In this document: piece by piece, positions 1 through 9,514 of the stretch
Numbering within the stretch: position 1 is the first letter of the stretch
How the letters are laid out: every line of letters starts with the position of its first letter
From: Gracilimonas sp017641085
GTDB lineage: Bacteria > Bacteroidota > Rhodothermia > Balneolales > Balneolaceae
Length of the DNA stretch: 64,000 bases
Assembly (NCBI RefSeq): GCF_046115515.1
Contig: NZ_CP175953.1
Strand: one strand, 5' to 3'
Program-made: the position numbers and the translations under genes
Notes under the pieces: model-generated
What the model saw: the letters and a program-made list of their open reading frames with translations, nothing else
Told to the model about the DNA's origin: nothing
Database searches by the model: none

Positions 1-693
1 TTATATCAGGGAATATATGCAGCCGGTAAGCTCCATGAAGTTGAAGTTGTTGGTGGCGACCTGAAAGCTAATCACGCCAACCTGGTGGTTTCCATTAGCG
101 TTTATGGTAAAGTAGATGAAGAACACATCACATATCGTAAAGGTGCCAATGAAGGCGATGCCATTTGTATAACCGGGGATCTTGGTGGAGCACTTGCCGG
201 ACTTCGGATTCTAATGCGTGAAAAGAAATTCTGGGAAGAGCATGGCGATGAATCTATTCAGCCCGAGCTGGGAGATTATCAGTTTGTGGTTAAGAGACAA
301 CTGGTGCCGGAAGCAAGAAAAGATCTTGTGGATACGTTAAGAGAAAAGAACTTTATACCCACCTCAATGATCGATATCACCAAAGGGCTGGTTAGTGAAG
401 TCAATTCTGTTTCCGAGGCATCTGATCTTGGAGCCTACATTTATCAGGCAGCATTGCCTATAGCAATCGAAACCCGTCAGGTAGCCGACGAAATGCAGGA
501 AGACGTGGATCATTATGCGCTGTTTGGTGGGGAAGATCTGGAACTTATGTTCACTTTGTCGGAAGAGAAAGTGGAAGAGTTCGTTAATCATTTTAATGAT
601 TTTGTAGTAATAGGGCGCATGGTACCCAAAGAAGAGGGCATGAAAATGCAGACGGCAGAGGGCGACGTGGTCTCATTTGATGATTTGTCATAA
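1..693 (+). CDS. thiL: Thiamine-monophosphate kinase, 3' part
   Basis: This is the C-terminal 230 codons of ThiL, which phosphorylates thiamine monophosphate to thiamine diphosphate with ATP in the cytoplasm. The reading frame is open from base 1, so the start lies left of the window. The visible part begins in the central beta strand region: a VGGD motif is followed by a VVSISVYG strand and then a GDAICITGDLGGALAGL stretch, which is the glycine-rich core of the ThiL/PurM (AIR synthase) fold. A GGEDLELMFTL segment near the end matches the conserved GGEDYELLFT block of ThiL C-termini. The gene ends with TAA, and 127 bp separate it from ftsH. No other thiamine gene is visible. Confidence 0.9.
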   Translation, partial: LYQGIYAAGKLHEVEVVGGDLKANHANLVVSISVYGKVDEEHITYRKGANEGDAICITGDLGGALAGLRILMREKKFWEEHGDESIQPELGDYQFVVKRQLVPEARKDLVDTLREKNFIPTSMIDITKGLVSEVNSVSEASDLGAYIYQAALPIAIETRQVADEMQEDVDHYALFGGEDLELMFTLSEEKVEEFVNHFNDFVVIGRMVPKEEGMKMQTAEGDVVSFDDLS

Positions 694-820
694 TAAAGTC
701 AGTGGCACGTTTTTTGCCAAGAGTTAGTTCGGTTCAATAAAGATAATTCGATCTGGTAAACTCATCTGAGTGTAAGGTTCGTTATATTATAGTCTAAGAT
801 AATTTTATAAGCTTGTTTTA

Positions 821-2914
821 ATGGCGCAAAAAGACCAAAATCAAAAAAAATCAGTAAAGCCAGACGGCAAAAAAGGCGGTAACTCCCCTAAATTTCCTAC
901 CTGGAGCATATTTGTATTATTCTTCGTACTTCTACTTGCACAAGTACTTTTCTTTTCTCCCGACACCGGAAACAGAATTAAATACAGCAAGTTTCTCGAA
1001 CATGTTGAAAATGGATATGTAAGTGAAATAACAATCACCAATGGAGTGGATGTAACCGGGGTCTATTCTGATAAAGCCATTTCCGATGGAATTATAAATC
1101 GCCCGGCACAGGAAGACAGCAACAATCTCCCGTTTTCTACAGAAAATGTTGAAGATTTTAAAAAATTCAGAACCACTATGCTGCGCGGGGATGAAATTCG
1201 TCCCGTACTGGATTCCAACGCTGTTGAGTATGACGTTCGGATTGAAGAAGATTGGTTCAGCGGTATTTTCGTTTGGCTGATCCCAATTGCGCTATTGATT
1301 GTAATCTGGATATTCATTTTCAGAAAAATGAATCCCGGGCAGCAAGTTCTCAATATTGGAAAGAATAAAGCCTCTCTCTACGATCAGCAAAAAGAAACCA
1401 AAGTTACTTTTGAAGATGTGGCAGGACTTCAGGAAGCCAAAGCCGAAGTTGAAGAGGTTGTAGAATTCCTGAAAAACCCACAGAAGTTTACCAAGCTTGG
1501 TGGGGTGCTACCTAAGGGCGTCCTGTTGGTGGGCCCTCCGGGAACCGGTAAAACATTGCTTGCCAAAGCAACAGCTGGAGAGGCCAGCGTGCCATTCTTT
1601 AGCTTAAGTGGTTCAGACTTCGTAGAAATGTTTGTAGGAGTGGGTGCAGCCCGAGTTCGTGACTTGTTCAAGCAAGCCAAGGAAAAAGCGCCATGTATTA
1701 TATTTATTGATGAAATTGATTCCATTGGTCGTACCCGTGGAAGAGGAATGGCAATGGGTTCAAATGATGAGCGGGAGAACACGTTGAATCAGCTGCTCAG
1801 TGAAATGGATGGATTTAACTCTGACAAAGGGGTGATCCTGATGGCGGCCACCAACCGCCCGGATATTCTTGATTCAGCCTTGTTACGCCCGGGGCGTTTT
1901 GATCGTCAGATTATGATTGACAAGCCTGACTTAAACGGACGAGTTGAAATCCTGAGGGTTCACACCAAAAAATTAAAACTCTCGGATAACATTGACTTGA
2001 GAGTGTTAGCATCTCAAACTCCCGGTTTTGCCGGTGCCGATTTGGCCAACCTCTGTAACGAAGCTGCCCTGTTGGCAGCCCGACGTGAGAAGAACAGCAT
2101 TGAGATGGAAGACTTCCAGGATTCTATTGAGAAGGTAATTGCCGGACTGGAGCGTAAGAATAAGTTGATTAGTCCGGACGAACGAAAAATTGTGGCATAT
2201 CACGAGGCCGGCCATGCTGTTGTGGGCTGGTTCCTGGAGCATACCGACCCGGTGTTGAAAGTAAGTATTGTTCCACGTGGCTTAGCCGCGTTGGGTTATA
2301 CTTTACAAACTCCGCTTGAAGAACGCTTCCTCATGACAACCGAGGAATTGAACGACAAAATCTGTGCGCTGCTTGGTGGGCGAGTAGCTGAGGAAATCAT
2401 CTTTGGCCGAATTTCTACCGGTGCACAAAACGACCTTGAGCGTATCACAACGATGGCGTTTGCTATGGTTGCCGAATACGGTATGAGTGAGAAGCTTGGT
2501 TATATTTCTCTGAAAGATTCACAGAACCCGGAGAACAGCTACGGATTCAATAAAAAGTATTCAGAGCAGACCAGTGAGCAAATCGATAAAGAAGTGCGTA
2601 AGATTATTGACCTTAATCATGACCGAACTATCGAGTTGCTCAAGAAGCATAAGGATGAGCTCGAAAAACTGGCTGAAGCACTTCTTGAAAGAGAAGTTCT
2701 TGACCACCACGCCCTGAGGGACCTGCTGGGTGATCGTCCGCACGGAAAATATCCGGATGGAATTTTCGAGCCACGCTCTGATTCCAAGAAAAATGGAGTT
2801 CAGAAAGAAGACGAAGAAAAATCTGATGTGGCTGATGCTGAGATAGTTGAATCTGAGGATACTCAAGAGGCAAAAGAAGAGACAAAAAACGACACAGAAG
2901 ATTCCAAGGCCTGA
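821..2914 (+). CDS. ftsH: ATP-dependent zinc metalloprotease FtsH
   Basis: FtsH is the inner-membrane AAA+ protease that degrades membrane and regulatory proteins. The 697-residue product has the full family layout. A basic N-terminus is followed by membrane segment 1 (about 29-46), a periplasmic domain, and membrane segment 2 (about 150-168). The AAA module has Walker A GPPGTGKT at 238-245, Walker B IIFIDE at 293-298, and the second region of homology ALLRPGRFDRQ near 353-363. The M41 protease domain carries the HEAGH zinc motif at 461-465. The C-terminal 40 residues are a highly acidic, disordered tail rich in E, D and K. The ATG start follows an AT-rich leader without a strong Shine-Dalgarno sequence, as is common in this phylum. 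Confidence 0.97.
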   Translation: MAQKDQNQKKSVKPDGKKGGNSPKFPTWSIFVLFFVLLLAQVLFFSPDTGNRIKYSKFLEHVENGYVSEITITNGVDVTGVYSDKAISDGIINRPAQEDSNNLPFSTENVEDFKKFRTTMLRGDEIRPVLDSNAVEYDVRIEEDWFSGIFVWLIPIALLIVIWIFIFRKMNPGQQVLNIGKNKASLYDQQKETKVTFEDVAGLQEAKAEVEEVVEFLKNPQKFTKLGGVLPKGVLLVGPPGTGKTLLAKATAGEASVPFFSLSGSDFVEMFVGVGAARVRDLFKQAKEKAPCIIFIDEIDSIGRTRGRGMAMGSNDERENTLNQLLSEMDGFNSDKGVILMAATNRPDILDSALLRPGRFDRQIMIDKPDLNGRVEILRVHTKKLKLSDNIDLRVLASQTPGFAGADLANLCNEAALLAARREKNSIEMEDFQDSIEKVIAGLERKNKLISPDERKIVAYHEAGHAVVGWFLEHTDPVLKVSIVPRGLAALGYTLQTPLEERFLMTTEELNDKICALLGGRVAEEIIFGRISTGAQNDLERITTMAFAMVAEYGMSEKLGYISLKDSQNPENSYGFNKKYSEQTSEQIDKEVRKIIDLNHDRTIELLKKHKDELEKLAEALLEREVLDHHALRDLLGDRPHGKYPDGIFEPRSDSKKNGVQKEDEEKSDVADAEIVESEDTQEAKEETKNDTEDSKA

Positions 2915-3043
2915 AAGGGTGGCTATTAACATTGAGATAATCTACAGGTAAACAAAGGATAACGCCTCCTTAACAGTAGCGCAAAGGCTGAGGTTTAGTT
3001 TTGCAGTGCATTATGAAAGCAAAACTAAAACATATCAGCACAC

Positions 3044-5911
3044 GTGAAAACACACATAATATCAGCACTCGTTTGTTTTGCGCTTTCTTTTTCGTATAAC
3101 CTAAAAGCGCAGGATGCAGGTACCATCACCGGTACCGTTGTAGATGCCGAAAGCGGCGAAACTCTTATCGGAGTTAATGTAGTACTTCAGGGAACTACTA
3201 TAGGTACTTCCACAAATCTTGATGGCCAATATACCATCAAGAATATTGAACCGGGCAGTTATACCCTTGAAGTCAGTTACATTTCTTTTCAAAAACAAAT
3301 CATAACCGGCGTAGAGGTAAATTCCGGCGAAGTAACCAAGCTGGATATTACCCTACAACCCGAAACCGAAAAGCTCGAGGACGTAATTATTACGGCCGAA
3401 GCTATTTTGGATAATGAAGCCGGGTTGCTCAGGCAGCGTCAAAAAGCCATTTCATTCAGCGATGCTATTTCTGCTGAAAGTATCTCCAGCAGCGGTAGCG
3501 GAGATGCAGCCGGAGCCCTAAAGAAAGTTGTTGGGGCTTCTGTAGTGGATGGTAAATATGTATTCATCCGGGGATTGGGAGACCGATACACCAGTACCCA
3601 CCTGAACGGATCAGAACTACCTTCAGCAGATCCTAACAGGAAATCTTTTCAGCTCGACATTTTTCCAAGCAATCTTCTGGAGAACATCGTAACCCTGAAA
3701 ACCTTTACTCCGGACAAACCGGGTAACTTCAGCGGGGGGTTAGTAGATATTGCAACCAAAGATTTTCCAGAGCAATTCTCATTCCAGGCTTCTGCCTCAA
3801 CAGGGTTCAATACCAAATCTACGTTCACAGACCTTGTAATAGGAGATCCAAGCAGTACCGATTATTTGGGTTTTGACGGAGGGAGAAGAGGAGTCCCTCA
3901 GGAAGTCCGTGACTTTATAAAAAGCGGACAAGAATTTCCAACCCTGCGTGATACCCGCAATGATCCGGAAGCTGCAGAAACACTCGATCGTTTATCAAAT
4001 GCTTTCAACAACGAGTTTCGTCCCCGTGAGCAGTATGGGGTGATGGACCAGAGTTATGGTATTTCCATCGGGAATCAGGTTCCATTTTTAGGGAACGACC
4101 TGGGATACACGGCCAGCTTTTCATACAGCCAGGGGTATTCCGGTTACGATGACGGAGTGGTATCAAGATACGACCTGGTTGGTAATTTCGACGATTCTGA
4201 GCAGCTGTTTCGCCGGCTTGATGTGACTGACATCAAAGGCCAGCGCAACGTGGACTGGGGTGGAATGGCAACACTATCGTATCGACTGTCTGATGCGCAT
4301 AAAGTTTCCGCACGTTTCCTGAGAACTCAAAGCGGTACCGGCGAAGGTCGCTATTTAGAAGGTTTTCAGTACGACATCCCCAATGCTCTTTTCCAAACTC
4401 GCGTGGTTCAATATACGGAGCGAAGTCTGTCTTCATTTCAGTTAAGCGGTAAGAGCTATTTCGAGAATTTTCTCAAAACTACCATAGAGTGGAAAGCCGC
4501 AAGTGCAACCAATATTCAGGATGAACCTGATTTGCGTTACTTCACCACGCAGGTGGATACTTTTCCATCAGGGGCAATTCTCCATTCAAGCCCAACCAAT
4601 AACTTCCAGCGACCCGGACGTTTTTACCGGAACCTGGAAGAGTCGAACCGTTCAGTTGGTGTGGATGTAACCATTCCTTTTAATTCCTTTAACGGAGTGG
4701 CAGGTAACATCAAGTTTGGTGGTAACCTTGTTGATGTTGATCGTGATTTCAGAGAACAACGATTTGACTTCTATACCGACACACAGAACTTCACCCTGAA
4801 CGATGTGGAAGGGAATGTGGATGCGTTTTTTGATTCACTGGGAATCTTAGGATACAGCAACAGTGGCCGGCCGGAGTTTGGAAACTATGTACAGAATGCT
4901 TCAACCCCCAGAAGTAATTATGACGCCACACGAACCGTTTCTGCTGCTTATCTAATGACCGAATTGCCCGTTACCGATTGGTTCAGGCTAATTGGGGGAG
5001 TGCGGCTTGAACAGGCTGATATTGAAGTGGTAAGCCAGGATACATCGCTTGCGGTTGGTTCAATCTCCAATACCGATTATCTGCCTTCCATTAATGGTAT
5101 TCTCAGCCTCACCGATAATATGAATATCCGTGCAGCATATACCAAAACGGTAGCTCGGCCTACATTCAGGGAGCTCGCACCTTATATCACCTTCGACTTT
5201 GTAGGGGGATTATTATTTCAGGGGAATGAAAACCTGAAGCGCACGCTGATTACCAATTATGATCTTCGCTGGGAATTATTCACCGGTCCGGGTGAAATAC
5301 TGGCTGTAAGCGGGTTCTATAAAGAACTGAAAAATCCTTTAGAGCGGGTAATCAGAACGGATATCGGGAATGACGCACTCTCCATTCAAAATGTAGAAGA
5401 AGGGCGTGTGTATGGGCTCGAACTAGAAGTCCGCAAAAATCTGGGCTTCCTTACAGAGAATCTGCGGCACTTTTCATTAGCTACCAACTATACGCTGGTA
5501 CGCTCTTATGTGGACATTCCTGAATTAGAACTGCTTGTTATTCGAAATGCAAAACCTGATGCAGAAGATACCAGGGAACTGCAGGGCCAATCTCCTTTCC
5601 TCTTCAATTTTGATTTGGGGTACTCGAACCCTGACATCGAATTCAACTCCTCGGTGAGTTACAACTACTTTGGAGACCGATTGGGGATTATCTCTGAGGG
5701 TGCCACCCCCGATATCTATGAACGAGGATATGGCTCTCTCAATTTCACCGCAAACAAAACCATTGCTGATCATTTCGAGCTCAGCTTTAAGGTGAGCAAT
5801 ATTCTGGACCCGTATATCATTCAGTCACAATCTTTTAATGGTGACGAATATTTCTATCAGCGATATAAGCGTGGACGTACATTTTCTCTGGGCATTAAAT
5901 ACAAGATTTAA
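3044..5911 (+). CDS. TonB-dependent outer-membrane receptor
   Basis: This is a 955-residue outer-membrane receptor, predicted to import a ligand using TonB energy. A signal peptide (about 1-22, ending LKAQ) precedes a carboxypeptidase-regulatory-like domain (about 25-110, GTVVDAESGETLIGVNV). A plug domain follows (about 115-260, with FIRGLGDRYTST and an SGGLVDIATKDF block), then a long beta barrel ending with an aromatic-rich terminal strand (SLGIKYKI). The only start compatible with the signal peptide is GTG at 3044; the ATG at 3013 is in another frame. A TAGTTTTG sequence at 2996-3003 resembles the Bacteroidota -7 element, but I see no good -33 partner. The secreted duplicated protein starts 40 bp downstream, so the two are probably co-transcribed. 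The substrate is not evident. Confidence 0.92.
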   Translation: MKTHIISALVCFALSFSYNLKAQDAGTITGTVVDAESGETLIGVNVVLQGTTIGTSTNLDGQYTIKNIEPGSYTLEVSYISFQKQIITGVEVNSGEVTKLDITLQPETEKLEDVIITAEAILDNEAGLLRQRQKAISFSDAISAESISSSGSGDAAGALKKVVGASVVDGKYVFIRGLGDRYTSTHLNGSELPSADPNRKSFQLDIFPSNLLENIVTLKTFTPDKPGNFSGGLVDIATKDFPEQFSFQASASTGFNTKSTFTDLVIGDPSSTDYLGFDGGRRGVPQEVRDFIKSGQEFPTLRDTRNDPEAAETLDRLSNAFNNEFRPREQYGVMDQSYGISIGNQVPFLGNDLGYTASFSYSQGYSGYDDGVVSRYDLVGNFDDSEQLFRRLDVTDIKGQRNVDWGGMATLSYRLSDAHKVSARFLRTQSGTGEGRYLEGFQYDIPNALFQTRVVQYTERSLSSFQLSGKSYFENFLKTTIEWKAASATNIQDEPDLRYFTTQVDTFPSGAILHSSPTNNFQRPGRFYRNLEESNRSVGVDVTIPFNSFNGVAGNIKFGGNLVDVDRDFREQRFDFYTDTQNFTLNDVEGNVDAFFDSLGILGYSNSGRPEFGNYVQNASTPRSNYDATRTVSAAYLMTELPVTDWFRLIGGVRLEQADIEVVSQDTSLAVGSISNTDYLPSINGILSLTDNMNIRAAYTKTVARPTFRELAPYITFDFVGGLLFQGNENLKRTLITNYDLRWELFTGPGEILAVSGFYKELKNPLERVIRTDIGNDALSIQNVEEGRVYGLELEVRKNLGFLTENLRHFSLATNYTLVRSYVDIPELELLVIRNAKPDAEDTRELQGQSPFLFNFDLGYSNPDIEFNSSVSYNYFGDRLGIISEGATPDIYERGYGSLNFTANKTIADHFELSFKVSNILDPYIIQSQSFNGDEYFYQRYKRGRTFSLGIKYKI

Positions 5912-5951
5912 AGAGGCTTTAACTCAAATCCCAAATAACCAAAACGTACAA

Positions 5952-8864
5952 ATGAAAAAAGTAACGCTACTTATTGCAGCATTGATGATTGTTCCCGCTC
6001 TTGCGATGGCGCAAACAACAGTGACTGTCAGTTCTAACATAACGGAAGACACCGAATGGACTTCTGACAACGAATACCTGCTCGATGGTATGATCTTCGT
6101 AACCGACGGTGCAGATCTTTATATCGAAGCCGGAACTACAGTACGCGGAGCAGCAGGGCAAGACCTTGATGCTTCCGGACTGGTAATTACCCGTGGTTCC
6201 AGAATCTTCGCTGAAGGAACTGCTGATTCCCCAATTATCTTCACAGCAGAAGATGATGCCAACTTAACCAAAGATGATGTTGGTGAGTGGGGTGGTATTG
6301 TAATTCTTGGCCGTGCATCAACAAATAATACTGTTGAAGCGACTATCGAAGGTGTGAATGAAATCGAGTCTGATCCTGCTCTTGTAGGCTATGGTGGAGA
6401 TAACGACATGGACAATTCGGGTGTTCTTCGTTATGTATCTATTCGTCACACAGGAATCAATATTGGTTCCAGTTCAGGTAATGAAATTCAAGGACTGACT
6501 TTAGGTGCAGTAGGTGCCGGTACTACCATCGAATACGTTGAGTCATTTGCCTCAGGTGATGACGGATACGAGTGGTTCGGTGGAACAGTAAATACCAAAT
6601 ATTTGGTGTCTGCTTTTAATAATGATGATGCCTTTGACTGGGACCAGGGCTTTCGTGGAAAAGGTCAGTTCTGGTTTGTGATTCAGGACAGTGATCAGGC
6701 CGGACGTTCTGCTGAAATGGACGGAGCCGGAGGAGATGAAACAGGTACTCCATTCGCCTATCCTGTTATCTCCAACGCGACCTATGTAGGACCTGGTGTT
6801 ACTTCTACTCCATCCGGAGATCCGGGACAAATGCTTGAGTTCCGTGACAATACAGGTGCTCTTTATACTAACTCCATCTTTACCGACCACCCCGGTAACG
6901 CCCTTCGCGTGGAAGATGTGGATGGTGTTGATGAATTCGACTCAAGAGCTCGTCTCGAAGCAGATTCTTTGAACATCAATAATAGTGTATTCTTCAGTTT
7001 TGGTACAGGAAATACCCTGGCCAAGATGGCTACCAACGATTACGAAGCCACCATGCTGAATGAAAACGGCAATAGCGTTACAGATCCTCAGTTAGGGGGA
7101 ATTAGCCGAACCGATGATGCAGGTTTAGACCCGTGTCCGGGCAATGCTGATGTTCTTGAGGGAGCAGAAATTCCAAATGATGCTTTCTTCAGTAATGTAG
7201 CTTACAAAGGTGCTTTTGGCGGTAACAACTGGTTAGCCGGATGGACTGCCCTGGATCAATACGGATACCTGGCAGCTGAAGGCACAGCTGGAATGGTAAC
7301 GGTTTCAGCCAATATTACCGAAGATACATACTGGACTGCAGACAACGAATATCTTCTGGACGGGATGATTTTCGTAACCAACGGTGCTGATCTTTATATC
7401 GAAGCCGGAACCACCGTTCGCGGGGCAGCCGGTCAGGATCTTGATGCTTCCGGGTTAGTAATTACTCGCGATTCCAGAATTTTTGCTGAAGGTTCTCCAA
7501 GCAACCCTATTGTATTTACAGCTGAAGAGGATGCCAACTTAACAAAAGATGATGTTGGAGAATGGGGCGGTGTAGTAATTCTTGGCCGCGCTTCAACAAA
7601 CAATACCGTTGAAGCTACTATCGAAGGTGTAAATGAGATTGAGTCTGATCCTGCACTGGTAGGATACGGTGGTACAGACGACATGGATGATTCCGGTGTA
7701 CTTCGATATGTATCGATTCGACACACAGGAATCAACATTGGATCCAGTTCAGGTAATGAGATTCAGGGACTGACTTTAGGTGGAGTAGGTGCCGGTACAA
7801 CTATCGAGTATGTTGAGTCATTTGCCTCAGGTGATGACGGATACGAGTGGTTCGGTGGAACAGTAAACACCCGTTACCTGATTTCCGCTTTCAACAATGA
7901 TGACGCTTTTGACTGGGATCAGGGCTTCCGTGGAAAAGGACAATTCTGGTTTGTAATTCAGGATAGTGACCAAGCAGGTCGTTCAGCAGAAATGGATGGA
8001 GCTGGCGGAGATGAAACCGGTACGCCATTCGCCTACCCGGTAATTGCAAATGCTACCTATATTGGACCGGGTTCATCCTCAACACCATCCGGAGATCCGG
8101 GACAAATGCTGGAATTTCGTGATAACACCGGGGCTCTTTACGCCAACTCTGTATTTACCGACCACCCGGGCAATGCCCTTCGCGTAGAAGATGTAGATGG
8201 CGTAGATGACTTCGATTCACGTGCCCGACTGGAAGCAGACTCACTCAATATCAACAACAGCTTCTTCTTTGACTTCGGTACGGGTTCAACTATTGCTGAA
8301 ATTGCTACCAACGATTACGAAGCTACCATGCTGAATGAAAACGGAAACTCAGTGACCGACCCACAACTGATTGGTATCAGCCGGACTACTGACGGAGGTT
8401 TGGATCCTCGTCCTGTTCCAACAAGCCCTGTTTACGGAGCAGCCGGATCGATGGGAGATAGCTGGTTCTACAGCACAAATTACGTTGGAGCCTTCGATGG
8501 TACTAACTGGGCAGCAGGATGGACTGCTCTGGACGCTTACGGCTTCCTGGGAGACGGCGTAGTTACGGATACAGAAGAACCGGTTGCCGAAGTGCCAAAT
8601 GCGGTTTCTCTGAACCAGAACTATCCGAACCCATTCAACCCAACTACACAAATCAGCTTTACACTGCCACAAGCGCAGCAGGTAACACTGAAGGTGTATG
8701 ACATGCTGGGACGTGAAGTGGCTACGCTTGCAAACAGAGAAATGTTCTCGTCAGGTATGAATACCCTGAACTTTAATGCAAGCAATCTCTCAAGTGGATT
8801 GTACATCTATCGCTTAACCAGTGGAAATGTGGCTATAACGCGTAAGATGACACTGATTAAGTAA
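5952..8864 (+). CDS. T9SS-secreted protein with two tandem 425-residue domains
   Basis: This is a 970-residue secreted protein of unknown function. A signal peptide (1-20, ending AMAQ) is followed by domain A (about 22-446) and domain B (about 447-870), which are nearly identical. The T9SS type A sorting domain starts near 882 with NQNYPNPFNPTTQISF and ends in KMTLIK. Each half contains WGG(I/V)VILGRAS, SGVLRYVSIRHTG and FASGDDGYEWFGGTVN segments. The short repeated strands and glycine turns suggest a beta-helix or beta-rich surface domain. I chose ATG 5952 because it gives a clean signal peptide and lies 40 bp after the receptor stop; the open frame extends upstream into the receptor gene. 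From memory, such proteins often sit beside TonB receptors in this phylum, suggesting a surface partner of the receptor (inference). Confidence 0.85.
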   Translation: MKKVTLLIAALMIVPALAMAQTTVTVSSNITEDTEWTSDNEYLLDGMIFVTDGADLYIEAGTTVRGAAGQDLDASGLVITRGSRIFAEGTADSPIIFTAEDDANLTKDDVGEWGGIVILGRASTNNTVEATIEGVNEIESDPALVGYGGDNDMDNSGVLRYVSIRHTGINIGSSSGNEIQGLTLGAVGAGTTIEYVESFASGDDGYEWFGGTVNTKYLVSAFNNDDAFDWDQGFRGKGQFWFVIQDSDQAGRSAEMDGAGGDETGTPFAYPVISNATYVGPGVTSTPSGDPGQMLEFRDNTGALYTNSIFTDHPGNALRVEDVDGVDEFDSRARLEADSLNINNSVFFSFGTGNTLAKMATNDYEATMLNENGNSVTDPQLGGISRTDDAGLDPCPGNADVLEGAEIPNDAFFSNVAYKGAFGGNNWLAGWTALDQYGYLAAEGTAGMVTVSANITEDTYWTADNEYLLDGMIFVTNGADLYIEAGTTVRGAAGQDLDASGLVITRDSRIFAEGSPSNPIVFTAEEDANLTKDDVGEWGGVVILGRASTNNTVEATIEGVNEIESDPALVGYGGTDDMDDSGVLRYVSIRHTGINIGSSSGNEIQGLTLGGVGAGTTIEYVESFASGDDGYEWFGGTVNTRYLISAFNNDDAFDWDQGFRGKGQFWFVIQDSDQAGRSAEMDGAGGDETGTPFAYPVIANATYIGPGSSSTPSGDPGQMLEFRDNTGALYANSVFTDHPGNALRVEDVDGVDDFDSRARLEADSLNINNSFFFDFGTGSTIAEIATNDYEATMLNENGNSVTDPQLIGISRTTDGGLDPRPVPTSPVYGAAGSMGDSWFYSTNYVGAFDGTNWAAGWTALDAYGFLGDGVVTDTEEPVAEVPNAVSLNQNYPNPFNPTTQISFTLPQAQQVTLKVYDMLGREVATLANREMFSSGMNTLNFNASNLSSGLYIYRLTSGNVAITRKMTLIK
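6021..8550 (+). repeat. In-frame tandem duplication inside the secreted protein gene
   Basis: The segment from about 6021 to 7272 recurs at about 7296-8550 at a constant offset of 1,275 nt (425 codons), becoming 1,278 near the end. Parts remain identical at the DNA level for about 50 nt: the stretch beginning at 6543 is the same as that at 7818. Most differences elsewhere are synonymous. This indicates a fairly recent duplication, or later homogenisation by gene conversion. Confidence 0.9.
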
Positions 8865-8920
8865 TTAACCTATTCCTACTCACATAAACGTCTCACATCA
8901 CTGTGAGGTGTGCTGATCAG

Positions 8921-8955
8921 AGAGAGCTCCGGGGAACCGGGGCTCTCTTTTTTTG
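8921..8955 (+). terminator. Rho-independent terminator
   Basis: The arms AGAGAGC and GCTCTCT, extended by an inner CCGG/CCGG stem around a GGAA loop, are followed directly by a run of T. It lies 56 bp after the secreted-protein stop and closes the receptor/secreted-protein unit. Confidence 0.85.
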
Positions 8956-9118
8956 ACCACAGATTATTGAATTTAAGGATTGCAGGGATTACTTAACCTT
9001 TACGTCATTTCTGCGGAGGCAAGAATCTGGATCTTGTGCAATTGCCGTGAGACGATATGTTCGTTATAAATCTCGGTAACAAAGTTGTTGACACTCAACA
9101 GATATTACCGTACCATTA

Positions 9119-9134
9119 ATCGTACAATTACGAT
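9119..9134. promoter_or_regulatory. Candidate ArsR operator
   Basis: ATCGTA-CAAT-TACGAT is a perfect 6-4-6 inverted repeat ending 8 bp before the arsR ATG, with a further TACGATT half-site at 9136-9142. The same motif recurs at 11060-11075 inside the operon. The position suits autorepression by ArsR, released by As(III). Binding is inferred, not shown. Confidence 0.6.
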
Positions 9135-9142
9135 ATACGATT

Positions 9143-9475
9143 ATGGCACTCACAAAAGCACAATTATTCGACGAAAAACAGGTGAAAGCTGCTGAGTTTG
9201 CAAAAGCTCTGGCTCATCCCGCACGTATAGCTATTCTTGAAATACTGGCAAAGCGAAATACCTGTATATGTGGAGATATCACCGAAGAGCTACCCCTGGC
9301 TCAATCCACCGTTTCCCAGCATTTGAAAGCATTGAAGTCTGCGGGAATTATAAAAGGTGAGATCGACGGAGTCCGAACCTGTTATTGCCTGGATGAAGAT
9401 AATGTAGCTGAATTAAAAAACGTGATGGAATCATTGTTAAAAGATCTGACGACCCAGAACCCAAATTGCTGTTAA
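9143..9475 (+). CDS. arsR: ArsR-type arsenite-responsive repressor
   Basis: This 110-residue winged-helix repressor is the first gene of the arsenic operon. The DNA-binding helix-turn-helix is seen in LPLAQSTVSQHLKALKSAGII (about 50-70). A CxC pair at Cys41 and Cys43 (TCICGD) matches the ELCVCDL metal-sensing motif of classical ArsR, where thiolates bind As(III) and release DNA. Extra cysteines occur at 80 and 82 and as a terminal Cys109-Cys110 pair. The inverted-repeat operator candidate overlaps the promoter/leader region immediately upstream. arsM follows 39 bp later. Assignment to arsenic, not another metalloid, rests on the neighbouring arsM, arsC and acr3. Confidence 0.92.
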   Translation: MALTKAQLFDEKQVKAAEFAKALAHPARIAILEILAKRNTCICGDITEELPLAQSTVSQHLKALKSAGIIKGEIDGVRTCYCLDEDNVAELKNVMESLLKDLTTQNPNCC

Positions 9476-9514
9476 ATAGGTATTCATAATCCCCCAATTC
9501 AAAATTTCCCAATT

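Noticed and set aside
700..720. TGGCA/TGCCA hairpin after thiL
   Set aside because: The stem is only 5 bp with the T-run inside the loop, so it is not a convincing terminator.
3013..3043. ATG at 3013 as start of the TonB receptor
   Set aside because: It is in a different frame from the signal peptide and receptor; GTG 3044 is the only fitting start.
5838..5951. Upstream extension of the duplicated secreted protein to 5838
   Set aside because: It would overlap the receptor gene and place about 38 residues before a normal signal peptide beginning at 5952.
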